The position numbers and the translations under genes are program-made. A stretch of 6,162 nucleotides of DNA from positions 1 to 6,162 of the forward strand of contig CALILB010000324.1 of the NCBI GenBank assembly GCA_938016625.1, given 5' to 3'. Origin of the DNA: an uncultured bacterium. Lineage in GTDB: Bacteria > Acidobacteriota > Thermoanaerobaculia > Multivoradales > JAHEKO01. Below, piece by piece: positions 1-6,162 of this stretch (positions are counted from its first letter, which is position 1; each line of letters starts with the position of its first letter). The notes below the pieces were generated by a model. That model was not told the DNA's origin and did not search any database. It saw only the letters and a program-made list of their open reading frames with translations.

Positions 1-84
1 GTGTTCGACGGCGCCCCGCAGGAGTCGTCGGCCGCGAGCTTTGGCACCCTCGGCGTCAATTTCCGCGCCCATAAGCCCGGCTGA
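1..84 (+). CDS. 3' end of an upstream gene, unidentified (partial)
   Basis: Frame 1 is open from the first base and ends at a TGA at 82-84, giving a 27-residue tail that closes with the residues GVNFRAHKPG. Nearly all codons end in G or C, as in the confident genes here, and the stop lies 19 bases before the ATG of the alpha/beta-hydrolase, which is normal operon spacing. This supports a real C-terminus rather than chance. The tail carries no motif I recognise and no function is offered. The alternative is untranslated leader sequence, or that the hydrolase frame, which is also open to base 2, extends upstream. Confidence 0.5.
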   Translation: MFDGAPQESSAASFGTLGVNFRAHKPG

Positions 85-103
85 GTCTCCATATACTTGG
101 GCC

Positions 104-988
104 ATGGAAGCCGCGCGCAGGCTGACGACTGCGGACGGCACCGGGCTCGCCTACTGGCTCTGGCAGCCGGGGGCCGAGCGCCGGCGTCTCCTGGTGCTCA
201 TCCACGGTGCCGCCAGCAACCACACCCGTTGGTCGGAGTTTCTGGAGCACACCGAGCTCAAAGAGTCGTGGGATGTGCTGCGACCCGACATGCGCGGCAA
301 TGGCGAGTCGATGGTACGGGGGCGGCTCGACACCGAGATCTGGAGCCGAGATCTGGCCGAGATCCTCGAGATCGAGGGCTACCCCTCCGGCCTGGTTATC
401 GGTCATAGCCTCGGCGCCCAGATCGCCATCCACTTCGCCGCCCGCTACCCGAGCCAGGCTGATGGCCTGGTGCTGATCGATCCGGTCTTCCGCCGGGCGC
501 TCATCGGCAAACAGCGACGGATCAGCCGCGCCCGTCCCCTCTTTTTGCTCGCCATCTGGGTGGCGCGTGCTCTCAATTCCCTCGGCATCTACCGCCGGCA
601 GATCCCCAACCGCGACCTGAAGGTTCTCGACCAGGAGACCCGCAAGGAGCTGCAGACAGCCCGCTCGAAGGAGGAGATCGCCAAGAAGTACGGCGCCCTC
701 GGGCCGATCCTGCGGTACATGCCGACGGCCAACTATCTCCAGCAGCTGGTCGAAACCGTCGGACCGGTTCCCGATCTGGCCGCGATCCACTGCCCGGTTC
801 TCGTGCTCCTCTCCTCCGGCATCACTTTTGCCCACGCCGAGATCAACAAGCAGGAGATCGCGCGCTTCCCGCGGGTCGAGGTCGTCACCATCGAGGCCAA
901 CCACTGGCCGCTGACCGAGCGGCCCGCTGAAGTCCGGCAGGCCATCGAGAACTGGGTCGGAGCAAACTACTCGGCGGAATTCTCTTGA
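104..988 (+). CDS. alpha/beta-hydrolase fold protein
   Basis: A 294-residue protein with no signal peptide, so probably cytoplasmic. It has the order of an alpha/beta-hydrolase: a first strand ending in the oxyanion-hole motif HGAASNHTRW (His34-Gly35), a DxRGxGxS loop (Asp62-Ser69), the nucleophile elbow GHSLG (100-104, Ser102), a cap region of roughly residues 130-220, and the catalytic His in EANHWP (His267). The acid is unusual. The strand ending in VLVLLSSG (232-239), where an Asp normally follows, has none, while Asp126 in LIDP sits at the end of the preceding core strand and could substitute. This is a general esterase, lipase or C-C hydrolase scaffold, and the substrate cannot be assigned. 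The ATG at 104 is chosen because it begins just before the first fold strand and clears the preceding stop. A TTG at 41 would add 21 low-complexity residues and overlap the upstream gene. No strong ribosome binding site is seen for either start. Confidence 0.88.
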   Translation: MEAARRLTTADGTGLAYWLWQPGAERRRLLVLIHGAASNHTRWSEFLEHTELKESWDVLRPDMRGNGESMVRGRLDTEIWSRDLAEILEIEGYPSGLVIGHSLGAQIAIHFAARYPSQADGLVLIDPVFRRALIGKQRRISRARPLFLLAIWVARALNSLGIYRRQIPNRDLKVLDQETRKELQTARSKEEIAKKYGALGPILRYMPTANYLQQLVETVGPVPDLAAIHCPVLVLLSSGITFAHAEINKQEIARFPRVEVVTIEANHWPLTERPAEVRQAIENWVGANYSAEFS

Positions 989-1173
989 TGACCGAAATGG
1001 GCGACCCGGAAGCCTTCCTCTCTCTCGGTTTCTGCTAAGGTCCGCCGCCAGGCATCCACTGGTAGCTCCAAACAGCAGAAGGAGCAAGACCAGACAGCTG
1101 TAATCTGGCTGTCCACAACTTGCTACATCCTGCCTCGCTAATGCGGGCAGTCCGAGATCGGGTAAAGAGAAGA
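989..1173 (+). other. intergenic gap, likely promoter region of the barrel operon
   Basis: At 185 bases this is the longest non-coding stretch in the window, and it separates the hydrolase from the barrel gene. It is visibly less GC-rich than the genes. I could not find a convincing pair of -35 and -10 boxes at correct spacing. The only structure is a weak hairpin option near 1090-1113. A promoter here is inferred from the spacing and from the tight packing of everything downstream, not from a recognised motif. Confidence 0.4.
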
Positions 1174-2142
1174 ATGAGCAATTCTTACGGTCGAATCGCC
1201 CACCTGGCCATGTTGGCGATGGTTGGCCTTATGTGTCTGCTGCCCGTCGAGGCGGAGGCCCAGGGCGATGGCCCTCGGGTTCATCTGCTGGCGCCGGTCG
1301 GTGTGAACGCGCTCAGCCTGACCTACATGGATCTGGCGAGCAACATGAACTTCACTCAGGAGATCCTCCTCGAAGACGCCGACATCGGCAGCCGGGTCGC
1401 CGTTCTCAACTACAACCGCTTCTTCTCCCTTGGCGGCCGTTTCGCCGAGATCTGGGTGGCGCCCATCTGGGGCTCGGTGGATGGATCGATCCGAGTGGGT
1501 GACGATCCTCCCCCGATCATCCCCTTTCCACCCGGAGCCAACCTCGAGATTCCGTCTGTCTCGGGGCTGGCGGATCCCTATGTAGCGCTCAAGGTCGGCC
1601 TGCTGGGGGCACCCGCCTTAGAGCCCGCTGAGTTCATGCAGCAGCGGCAGCGGTTTCAAATCCACGCCCTGCTCGGCGCCTATCTGCCGCTGGGCGACTA
1701 CGAGGGCGATCGGCCGCTCAACCTGGGCACCAACCGCTGGACCTTCCGCCTGGGGCTGCCGATGGTGCTGCCGATCGGCAATCCGGCCAAGCAGACCTTC
1801 TGGGAGATCGTCCCCAGCCTCAGCCTCTTTACCGACAACGACGATCCCTTTGGCGCCGACCTTCGCGAGCAGGATCCACTGGGCGTCCTCGAGACCCACC
1901 TCTCGCACAATTTCTCCAAGAAGCTCTGGGGATCGGTCGACCTGCGCTACCAGTATGGTGGGGAGACGACGACCGACGGTGTCGCCGACGACAACCGGCT
2001 CAATCAGCTGGGCGGCGGCCTCACCCTCGGCTGGGCTATCAGCCGCAGCTGGACGATCTTCGCCGGTTATGGCGAGATTCTGGCCGGGAACGACAACAGC
2101 GAAGGCTCGATGATCCGTCTACGGCTCATCTATGCCTTTTGA
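1174..2142 (+). CDS. outer-membrane beta-barrel transporter, Phenol_MetA_deg (PF13557) family
   Basis: A 322-residue protein predicted to form an outer-membrane barrel. Residues 1-29 are a signal peptide: a hydrophobic core at about 11-25, then A-E-A before Gln30 as a signal peptidase I site. The mature part alternates polar and hydrophobic residues in strand-like runs and ends in IRLRLIYAF, a C-terminal Phe beta-signal of the kind used for barrel insertion. Family-typical motifs are the opening LLAPVGVNALSL (38-49), DPYVALKVGLLGAPAL (134-149), LPLGDY (171-176), NLGTNRWTFRLGL (183-195), LFTDNDDPFG (218-227), REQDP (231-235) and YGGETTTDG (261-269). Members are annotated as putative transporters near aromatic-degradation genes, but their cargo is mostly unproven. 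The start at 1174 is preferred over TTG 1120 and ATG 1141 because it gives a normal signal peptide and has a purine-rich GAGAAGA stretch just upstream. It is probably the first gene of an operon with the two DUF3604 genes, which start 36 bases after its stop. Confidence 0.85.
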   Translation: MSNSYGRIAHLAMLAMVGLMCLLPVEAEAQGDGPRVHLLAPVGVNALSLTYMDLASNMNFTQEILLEDADIGSRVAVLNYNRFFSLGGRFAEIWVAPIWGSVDGSIRVGDDPPPIIPFPPGANLEIPSVSGLADPYVALKVGLLGAPALEPAEFMQQRQRFQIHALLGAYLPLGDYEGDRPLNLGTNRWTFRLGLPMVLPIGNPAKQTFWEIVPSLSLFTDNDDPFGADLREQDPLGVLETHLSHNFSKKLWGSVDLRYQYGGETTTDGVADDNRLNQLGGGLTLGWAISRSWTIFAGYGEILAGNDNSEGSMIRLRLIYAF

Positions 2143-2168
2143 CGAGCTCACCTCGAGCCGCTGACCAT

Positions 2169-2173
2169 TGGAG
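2169..2173 (+). promoter_or_regulatory. ribosome binding site deciding the start of the first DUF3604 gene
   Basis: TGGAG precedes two consecutive ATG codons at 2176 and 2179. It lies only two bases from the first but five from the second, so the second ATG is the better-placed start. The choice changes the protein by one Met and does not affect the signal peptide. Confidence 0.55.
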
Positions 2174-2178
2174 AGATG

Positions 2179-4173
2179 ATGAACCAAGCCCAAGCGACAT
2201 TGAGATCGAAACCCTACCTCGTTCCGACCATCGGCCTTCTGTTTGGCCTGCTGAGCGTTGCCTGCACACCCCAGGGTGACGGTGAAACCGGATCCGTAAG
2301 GACTGCTCCGCAACCATCGGCATCCACCGAAGCACCGGCCATCGAGCCCGACCCCGACAACGACTACTCGCCTTATGCCGGACGCGCCTATCCCACCCAG
2401 GTCTTTTTTGGCGATACCCACCACCACACGGCCAATTCGGGGGACGCCTTCATGAACGGCGATCGGCTCGGACCGGAAGAGGCCTACCGGTTTGCCAGGG
2501 GCGAGGAGGTGGTCTCCTCCACCGGGGTGCGGGTCATGCTCTCCCGTCCCATGGACTTTCTGGTGATCTCGGACCATGCCGAAGGTCTGGGCGTCATGTA
2601 CGAGGTCTTCAACGGCAACCCGGTGATGATGGCGGATGAGACCCTGGCCCGCTGGAACGAGATGATGAAGGCGGGTGGAGACGAGGCCGCCCAGGCGCAG
2701 AATGAGCTGGTCTCGGCCCAGGCGCAGGGGACCCTGCCGGAGCCGGTGACGAATCCCGAGGTCAGCGGCCCAGTGCAAAAGACCGTCTGGGAGGCCTACA
2801 CCGAGACCGCCGAGCGCTTCAACGAGCCCGGCCGCTTTACGGCGATGATCGGCTACGAGTGGACCTCGGTGCCGGGCGGCAACAACCTCCACCGCAATGT
2901 GCTCTTTCGAGACAACAAGGACAAGGCCGATCAGATCATTCCCTACAATGCCTGGCAGAGCGAAGACCCCGAAAAGCTCTGGGAATGGATGGCGAGCTAC
3001 GAGCAGCAAACCGGTGGTCGGGCGCTGGCCATCCCCCACAACGGCAATCTGTCGAACGCGCGCATGTTCGAGGAGGTCGACTTCGCCGGCAATGCGCTGA
3101 CCCGCGACTATGCCGAGCGACGCACCCGCTGGGAGCGTCTCCAGGAGGTCATGCAGACCAAGGGCAACAGCGAGGCCCATCCGACGCTCTCTCCCAACGA
3201 CGAATTTGCCGATTTCGGCATCGCCGGCTGGGAGTACGGCAATCTGACCATGGAGGGTGAGCCCGAGAGCCCGGAGATGAGGCCGCACATGTATCTGCGC
3301 GATGGGCTGATGAACGGTCTACGGCTCGAAACCGAGCTCGGCGCCAATCCCTTCAAGTTCGGCATGATCGGCGGCACCGATGTCCACAACTCGCTGACCG
3401 CCATCGAAGAAGACAACTTCATGGGCAAGCACGTCATACAGGAGCCGCATCCGGAGCGCTGGGAGCATGTGTCGAAGCAGGGATTCGGCAAGACCCGCTA
3501 TACCTGGCATTACACGGCCGCGGGGTACGCCGCGGTCTGGGCGTCCGAGAACACTCGCGAGGCCTTGTGGGACGCCATGTGGCGTCGCGAGACCTACGCC
3601 ACCTCGGGCACCCGGATGATCGTGCGCTTCTTCGGCGGTTGGGAGTTCGAGCCCGGGGATGCTGCCACCCGCTATGTCGCCGGTGCCGGCTATGACAAGG
3701 GGGTACCAATGGGCACCGACCTGCCGGCCGCCGGGGAACAGGGAAAAGCACCCACTTTCCTTGTAGCGGCGATGAAGGACCCGCTGAGCGGGAATTTGGA
3801 TCGCATCCAGATCATCAAGGGCTGGCTTGACGCCGACGGCGAGACCCACGAGAGGATCTACGACGTCGCTTGGGGCGACGCCGACCGTCGACGGCCCGGG
3901 GCCAACGGCAAGCTCCCACCGGTGGGCGACACCGTGGACGTGGCTCGGGCCACCTGGACCAACACCATCGGCGATCCCGATCTCGCCGCCGTCTGGCGGG
4001 ACCCGGATTTCGATCCCACCGAGCCGGCCTTCTACTACGCCCGTGTCATCGAGATCCCGACCCCGCGCTGGACCGCCTACGATGCCCTGCGCTTCGGTAT
4101 CGAGATGTCTCCCGAGGTACCCATGAAACACCAGGAACGCGCCTGGACCTCGCCCATCTGGTACACGCCGTAG
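2179..4173 (+). CDS. DUF3604 lipoprotein, PHP-like putative metallohydrolase (paralogue 1)
   Basis: A 664-residue DUF3604 (PF12228) protein, close to the family's usual size. Residues 1-28 are a lipoprotein signal peptide with LLSVAC, so Cys29 should be lipidated. The residue after it is Thr, with no inner-membrane retention Asp, which suggests the outer membrane. A Pro/Asp-rich linker of about 45 residues follows. The metal-site motifs run in order: GDTHHHT (78-84), Asp89, SDHAE (131-135), GYEW (225-228), NLHRN (236-240), IPHN (285-288), KGNSEAH (328-334) and GGTDVHN (398-404). These match the order of PHP-fold metal ligands, so a periplasm-exposed metal-dependent hydrolase (phosphoesterase- or amidase-like) is inferred. 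DUF3604 itself has no function I can cite with certainty. The conserved C-terminal part holds AVWASENTR (452-460), RRETYATSG (469-477) and DRIQIIKGW (541-549), ending in SPIWYTP. It sits between the barrel gene and its own paralogue and is probably co-transcribed. The ATG at 2176 is an equally possible annotation start. Confidence 0.92.
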   Translation: MNQAQATLRSKPYLVPTIGLLFGLLSVACTPQGDGETGSVRTAPQPSASTEAPAIEPDPDNDYSPYAGRAYPTQVFFGDTHHHTANSGDAFMNGDRLGPEEAYRFARGEEVVSSTGVRVMLSRPMDFLVISDHAEGLGVMYEVFNGNPVMMADETLARWNEMMKAGGDEAAQAQNELVSAQAQGTLPEPVTNPEVSGPVQKTVWEAYTETAERFNEPGRFTAMIGYEWTSVPGGNNLHRNVLFRDNKDKADQIIPYNAWQSEDPEKLWEWMASYEQQTGGRALAIPHNGNLSNARMFEEVDFAGNALTRDYAERRTRWERLQEVMQTKGNSEAHPTLSPNDEFADFGIAGWEYGNLTMEGEPESPEMRPHMYLRDGLMNGLRLETELGANPFKFGMIGGTDVHNSLTAIEEDNFMGKHVIQEPHPERWEHVSKQGFGKTRYTWHYTAAGYAAVWASENTREALWDAMWRRETYATSGTRMIVRFFGGWEFEPGDAATRYVAGAGYDKGVPMGTDLPAAGEQGKAPTFLVAAMKDPLSGNLDRIQIIKGWLDADGETHERIYDVAWGDADRRRPGANGKLPPVGDTVDVARATWTNTIGDPDLAAVWRDPDFDPTEPAFYYARVIEIPTPRWTAYDALRFGIEMSPEVPMKHQERAWTSPIWYTP

Positions 4174-4184
4174 GCGAGTGTTCG

Positions 4185-4214
4185 ATGACCAGCAAAATCA
4201 AGAGGAACACCTGA
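4185..4214 (+). CDS. possible 9-codon coupling leader before the second DUF3604 gene
   Basis: ATG at 4185 opens a nine-residue reading frame (MTSKIKRNT) whose TGA shares its last base with the ATG of the next gene, a TGATG overlap typical of translational coupling. A weak GGCGAG lies six bases upstream of this ATG. It also contains the ribosome binding site of the downstream gene. A short frame like this arises easily by chance, so it is noted only as possible. Confidence 0.15.
   Translation: MTSKIKRNT
4201..4206 (+). promoter_or_regulatory. ribosome binding site deciding the start of the second DUF3604 gene
   Basis: AGAGGA lies seven bases before the ATG at 4214, a good spacing. This supports 4214 over the in-frame GTG at 4178, which would put twelve polar residues in front of the lipoprotein signal peptide and has no comparable site. 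Confidence 0.65.
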
Positions 4215-6073
4215 TGAAACCCAACAACTCGACTTGGACGCTTATTTTCGCGGCGCTGTTGGCCGCCGCCTGTGGCGGACCCTCCGAGCCGCCGACATCG
4301 GGGCCTGCTACCGCCGCCGACACCGAGGCCGGCGCTCGGCAGGGCCGACCCAACCCGCTGCGTGACGCCTACTTTGGCGAGACCCACATGCACACGGCCT
4401 ACTCGCTCGATGCCTATATCGGTGGCACCCGGCTGACACCCGCCGACGCCTACCGCTTTGCCAAGGGCGAGCCCGTGACCGTCGACGGTCAGCCGCATGC
4501 CCGGCACCGGCCGCTCGATTTCGTCGCGGTGTCCGACCACGCCGAATACATCGGTGAGATGTACTCGACCATGGTCGAAGGTGCTCCGGGCCACGACCAG
4601 GAGCTCTTGGAGCAGCTACGAAACCTGAAGACCCTCGAAGAGAAACAACAATGGTTTCTCAAATACGTGGTCGAGAACAACCGAGGCACGACACCACAGC
4701 ACCCGCCGTTCTTCGCCGGGCCCGAGACGGTGAGGAGCGCCTGGCAGATCGCCATCGACGCTGCCGAGGAGCAAAATGAACCGGGCCGATTTACCGCCTT
4801 TGTCGCCTTCGAGTGGAGCGGCGCGCCCAACGGCGCCAACCTCCACCGTAACGTCATCTTTCGCGATACCCATGTCCCCGATGCGCCTCTCAGCTACATC
4901 GACGCCAATCGGGAAGATGGGTTGTGGGAGTGGATGGCAGGCAACGAGGCCAACGGCATGAAGGCACTCGCCATCCCGCACAATTCCAACGCCTCGAAGC
5001 AAATGATGTTTGCCGCGGTCGACGGCAAGGGCGATCCGATCGACCTCGAGTACGCCGAGAGACGCCAGCACTTCGAGCCGCTGATCGAGATGATGCAGAT
5101 CAAGGGCAACTCCGAGGTCCACCGGAAGTTCTGGCCGGCCGACGAATTCGCCGACTTCGAGAATGCCGACTCCATCCAGAAGTACAGCGAGCGTATCTTT
5201 CAGAAGAGCGACTACGTACGTGAAGGACTGAAGATGGGCGTGGCCTTCGAGAAACAGCTCGGCACCAACCCCTTCAAGTACGGCATCATCGGCGGCACCG
5301 ACAACCACAACGGGGTGCCCTCGGACGTCGCCGAGGACACCTTTGTGGGCGGGCATGGTCCTGAGGACGGCACGGTCGAGGCACGGCGGTCGGGTGGTGT
5401 CGGCGGCTGGATCGACGGCAAGGACCTGTCGATCGGCTCGTTGGCTGCCGTGTGGGCGACCGAGAACACTCGGGCGGCGATCTGGGACGCGATGAAGCGC
5501 CGTGAGACCTTTGCCACCAGCGGTCCTCGCATCCGCGTGCGGTTCTTTGGCGGTGTGGATCTCCCCGCCGAGCCGGCCGATGCCGAGGAGCTGGTCCGGC
5601 AGGGCTACGAGATCGGGGTGGCCATGGGGAGCGATCTCGGGTCCACTGGAGCGCCGCCGACCTTTACCGTCTACTCCATGAAGGACCCGGACGGCGCCAA
5701 CCTCGACCGCATCCAGATCATCAAGGGCTGGGTGGACGCCGGCGGCGATACCCATGAGGAGATCATCGACGTCGCCTGGGCCGGGGACCGACAGCCCGGA
5801 CCGAACGGAAGAGTGCCGGCGGTCGGCAACACGGTCGATCTGACCACCGCCAAGTTCACCAACGCCATCGGCGCCGCTACGCTGATGGGAAGCTGGACCG
5901 ACCAGACCTTCGATCCCGAGCAGCATGCGTTCTACTACGCGCGGGCGCTGGAGATTCCCACACCGCGCTGGTCGACCTACGACGCCGTGCGGCACAGCCT
6001 GCCCTTGCTAGAAGACGTACCCGCCACTATCCAAGAGAGGGCCTGGAGCTCGCCCATCTGGTACACGCCGTAG
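4214..6073 (+). CDS. DUF3604 lipoprotein, PHP-like putative metallohydrolase (paralogue 2)
   Basis: A 619-residue DUF3604 (PF12228) protein, paralogous to the gene 40 bases upstream. The signal peptide has one Lys, a hydrophobic core (about 8-18) and LLAAAC, so Cys20 is the expected lipidated residue. The next residues are Gly-Gly, again without an inner-membrane retention Asp. The motif set is complete: GETHMHT (55-61), Asp66, SDHAE (107-111), AFEW (198-201), NLHRN (209-213), IPHN (254-257), KGNSEVH (297-303) and GGTDNHN (360-366). Motif order and spacing follow paralogue 1. The C-terminal region keeps AVWATENTR (412-420), RRETFATSG (429-437), DRIQIIKGW (498-506) and the final SPIWYTP. It differs by a shorter linker after Cys20 and by a Gly-rich segment (367-410) where paralogue 1 has an aromatic-rich one, so a different substrate is plausible. 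A lipid-anchored metallohydrolase is inferred, not shown. Confidence 0.92.
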   Translation: MKPNNSTWTLIFAALLAAACGGPSEPPTSGPATAADTEAGARQGRPNPLRDAYFGETHMHTAYSLDAYIGGTRLTPADAYRFAKGEPVTVDGQPHARHRPLDFVAVSDHAEYIGEMYSTMVEGAPGHDQELLEQLRNLKTLEEKQQWFLKYVVENNRGTTPQHPPFFAGPETVRSAWQIAIDAAEEQNEPGRFTAFVAFEWSGAPNGANLHRNVIFRDTHVPDAPLSYIDANREDGLWEWMAGNEANGMKALAIPHNSNASKQMMFAAVDGKGDPIDLEYAERRQHFEPLIEMMQIKGNSEVHRKFWPADEFADFENADSIQKYSERIFQKSDYVREGLKMGVAFEKQLGTNPFKYGIIGGTDNHNGVPSDVAEDTFVGGHGPEDGTVEARRSGGVGGWIDGKDLSIGSLAAVWATENTRAAIWDAMKRRETFATSGPRIRVRFFGGVDLPAEPADAEELVRQGYEIGVAMGSDLGSTGAPPTFTVYSMKDPDGANLDRIQIIKGWVDAGGDTHEEIIDVAWAGDRQPGPNGRVPAVGNTVDLTTAKFTNAIGAATLMGSWTDQTFDPEQHAFYYARALEIPTPRWSTYDAVRHSLPLLEDVPATIQERAWSSPIWYTP

Positions 6074-6114
6074 CCCGCGACAAGGGCCATGACAGTAGAG
6101 AACGAACCAACAAC

Positions 6115-6121
6115 AAAGGAG
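6115..6121 (+). promoter_or_regulatory. strong Shine-Dalgarno of the gene leaving the window
   Basis: AAAGGAG sits six bases before the ATG at 6128. It is the best ribosome binding site in the window and indicates a well-translated next gene. An in-frame ATG at 6089 lacks a site at good spacing. Confidence 0.7.
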
Positions 6122-6127
6122 AAAACC

Positions 6128-6162
6128 ATGGGAATTGGTAAGAAAGCAGTCACGCACAAGGG
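6128..6162 (+). CDS. 5' end of a further gene, unidentified (partial)
   Basis: The frame is open from the ATG to the window edge, giving MGIGKKAVTHK. The start is supported by the strong AAAGGAG upstream and by its position 54 bases after the stop of the second DUF3604 gene, with no terminator between them, so it probably continues the operon. The two Lys near the start could be the n-region of another signal peptide, but no hydrophobic core is reached before the window ends. The product cannot be identified. The first codons are less G/C-rich at third positions than those of the neighbouring genes. Confidence 0.62.
   Translation, partial: MGIGKKAVTHK

Noticed and set aside
56..1087. Long minus-strand open frame of 343 codons across the hydrolase
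   Set aside because: It mirrors the confident plus-strand hydrolase gene. In high-GC DNA the complementary frame is often free of stops, and its translation shows no fold or motif.
1090..1113. Hairpin options in the gap before the barrel gene (GACAGC at 1093-1098 with GCTGTC at 1108-1113, or CCAGA with TCTGG)
   Set aside because: The stems are only five to six pairs, mutually exclusive, and lack a following T run, so they do not support a terminator or riboswitch. It may be a small operator, but nothing confirms this.
1110..1118. Bases resembling a DnaA box (TGTCCACAA)
   Set aside because: A single imperfect match with no cluster, AT-rich element or replication gene nearby.
1174..1260. Barrel gene as a lipoprotein because of Cys21
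   Set aside because: The residue before this Cys is Met, which does not fit a lipobox, and a good signal peptidase I site lies at A-E-A before Gln30.
4616..5995. Minus-strand open frame of 459 codons inside the second DUF3604 gene (similar frames at 2119-3288 and 3319-4131)
   Set aside because: These are antisense shadows of conserved coding sequence, rich in Gly, Val, Asp and Arg without domains, and they recur at matching places in both paralogues because the sense codons are conserved.
6073..6087. Short inverted repeat GCCC/GGGC at the end of the second DUF3604 gene
   Set aside because: Four base pairs overlapping the stop codon and no T run, so it is too weak to call a terminator.

Overview
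The window reads as a compact, GC-rich stretch of a Gram-negative bacterial chromosome. Third codon positions are strongly G/C, intergenic gaps are short, and every supported gene lies on the + strand. A Gram-negative host is inferred from an outer-membrane beta-barrel with a C-terminal Phe and from two lipoprotein signal peptides. I cannot name a genus. No RNA gene, mobile element, CRISPR array or origin is visible.

Layout: (1) bases 1-84 look like the 3' end of a gene that begins outside the window. (2) An alpha/beta-hydrolase follows at 104-988. (3) A 185-base gap (989-1173) is the only sizeable non-coding space and the likeliest place for a promoter. (4) At 1174-2142 is a signal-peptide-bearing beta-barrel of the 'MetA-pathway of phenol degradation' (Phenol_MetA_deg, PF13557) transporter type. 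(5) At 2179-4173 and 4214-6073 are two tandem, related but clearly diverged DUF3604 (PF12228) proteins, both predicted lipoproteins. (6) At 6128 a further gene starts behind a near-perfect Shine-Dalgarno sequence and runs off the window. There is no gap over 300 bases without a gene.

The barrel and the two DUF3604 genes are spaced by 36 and 40 bases, the next gene follows after 54 bases, and no terminator is seen between them, so they are probably one transcript. Both DUF3604 proteins keep a set of His/Asp/Glu motifs in the same order as the metal ligands of the PHP (polymerase and histidinol phosphatase) fold: HxHT, a later Asp, SDH, an E-W strand, LHRN, PHN and TDxHN. My working reading is a cell-envelope module. 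A barrel in the outer membrane would admit or export a small, perhaps hydrophobic compound, and two lipid-anchored metal-dependent hydrolases of different specificity would act on it. The cytoplasmic alpha/beta-hydrolase may or may not belong to the same pathway. The substrate cannot be read from the sequence. The barrel-plus-paired-DUF3604 arrangement is the most interesting content here.
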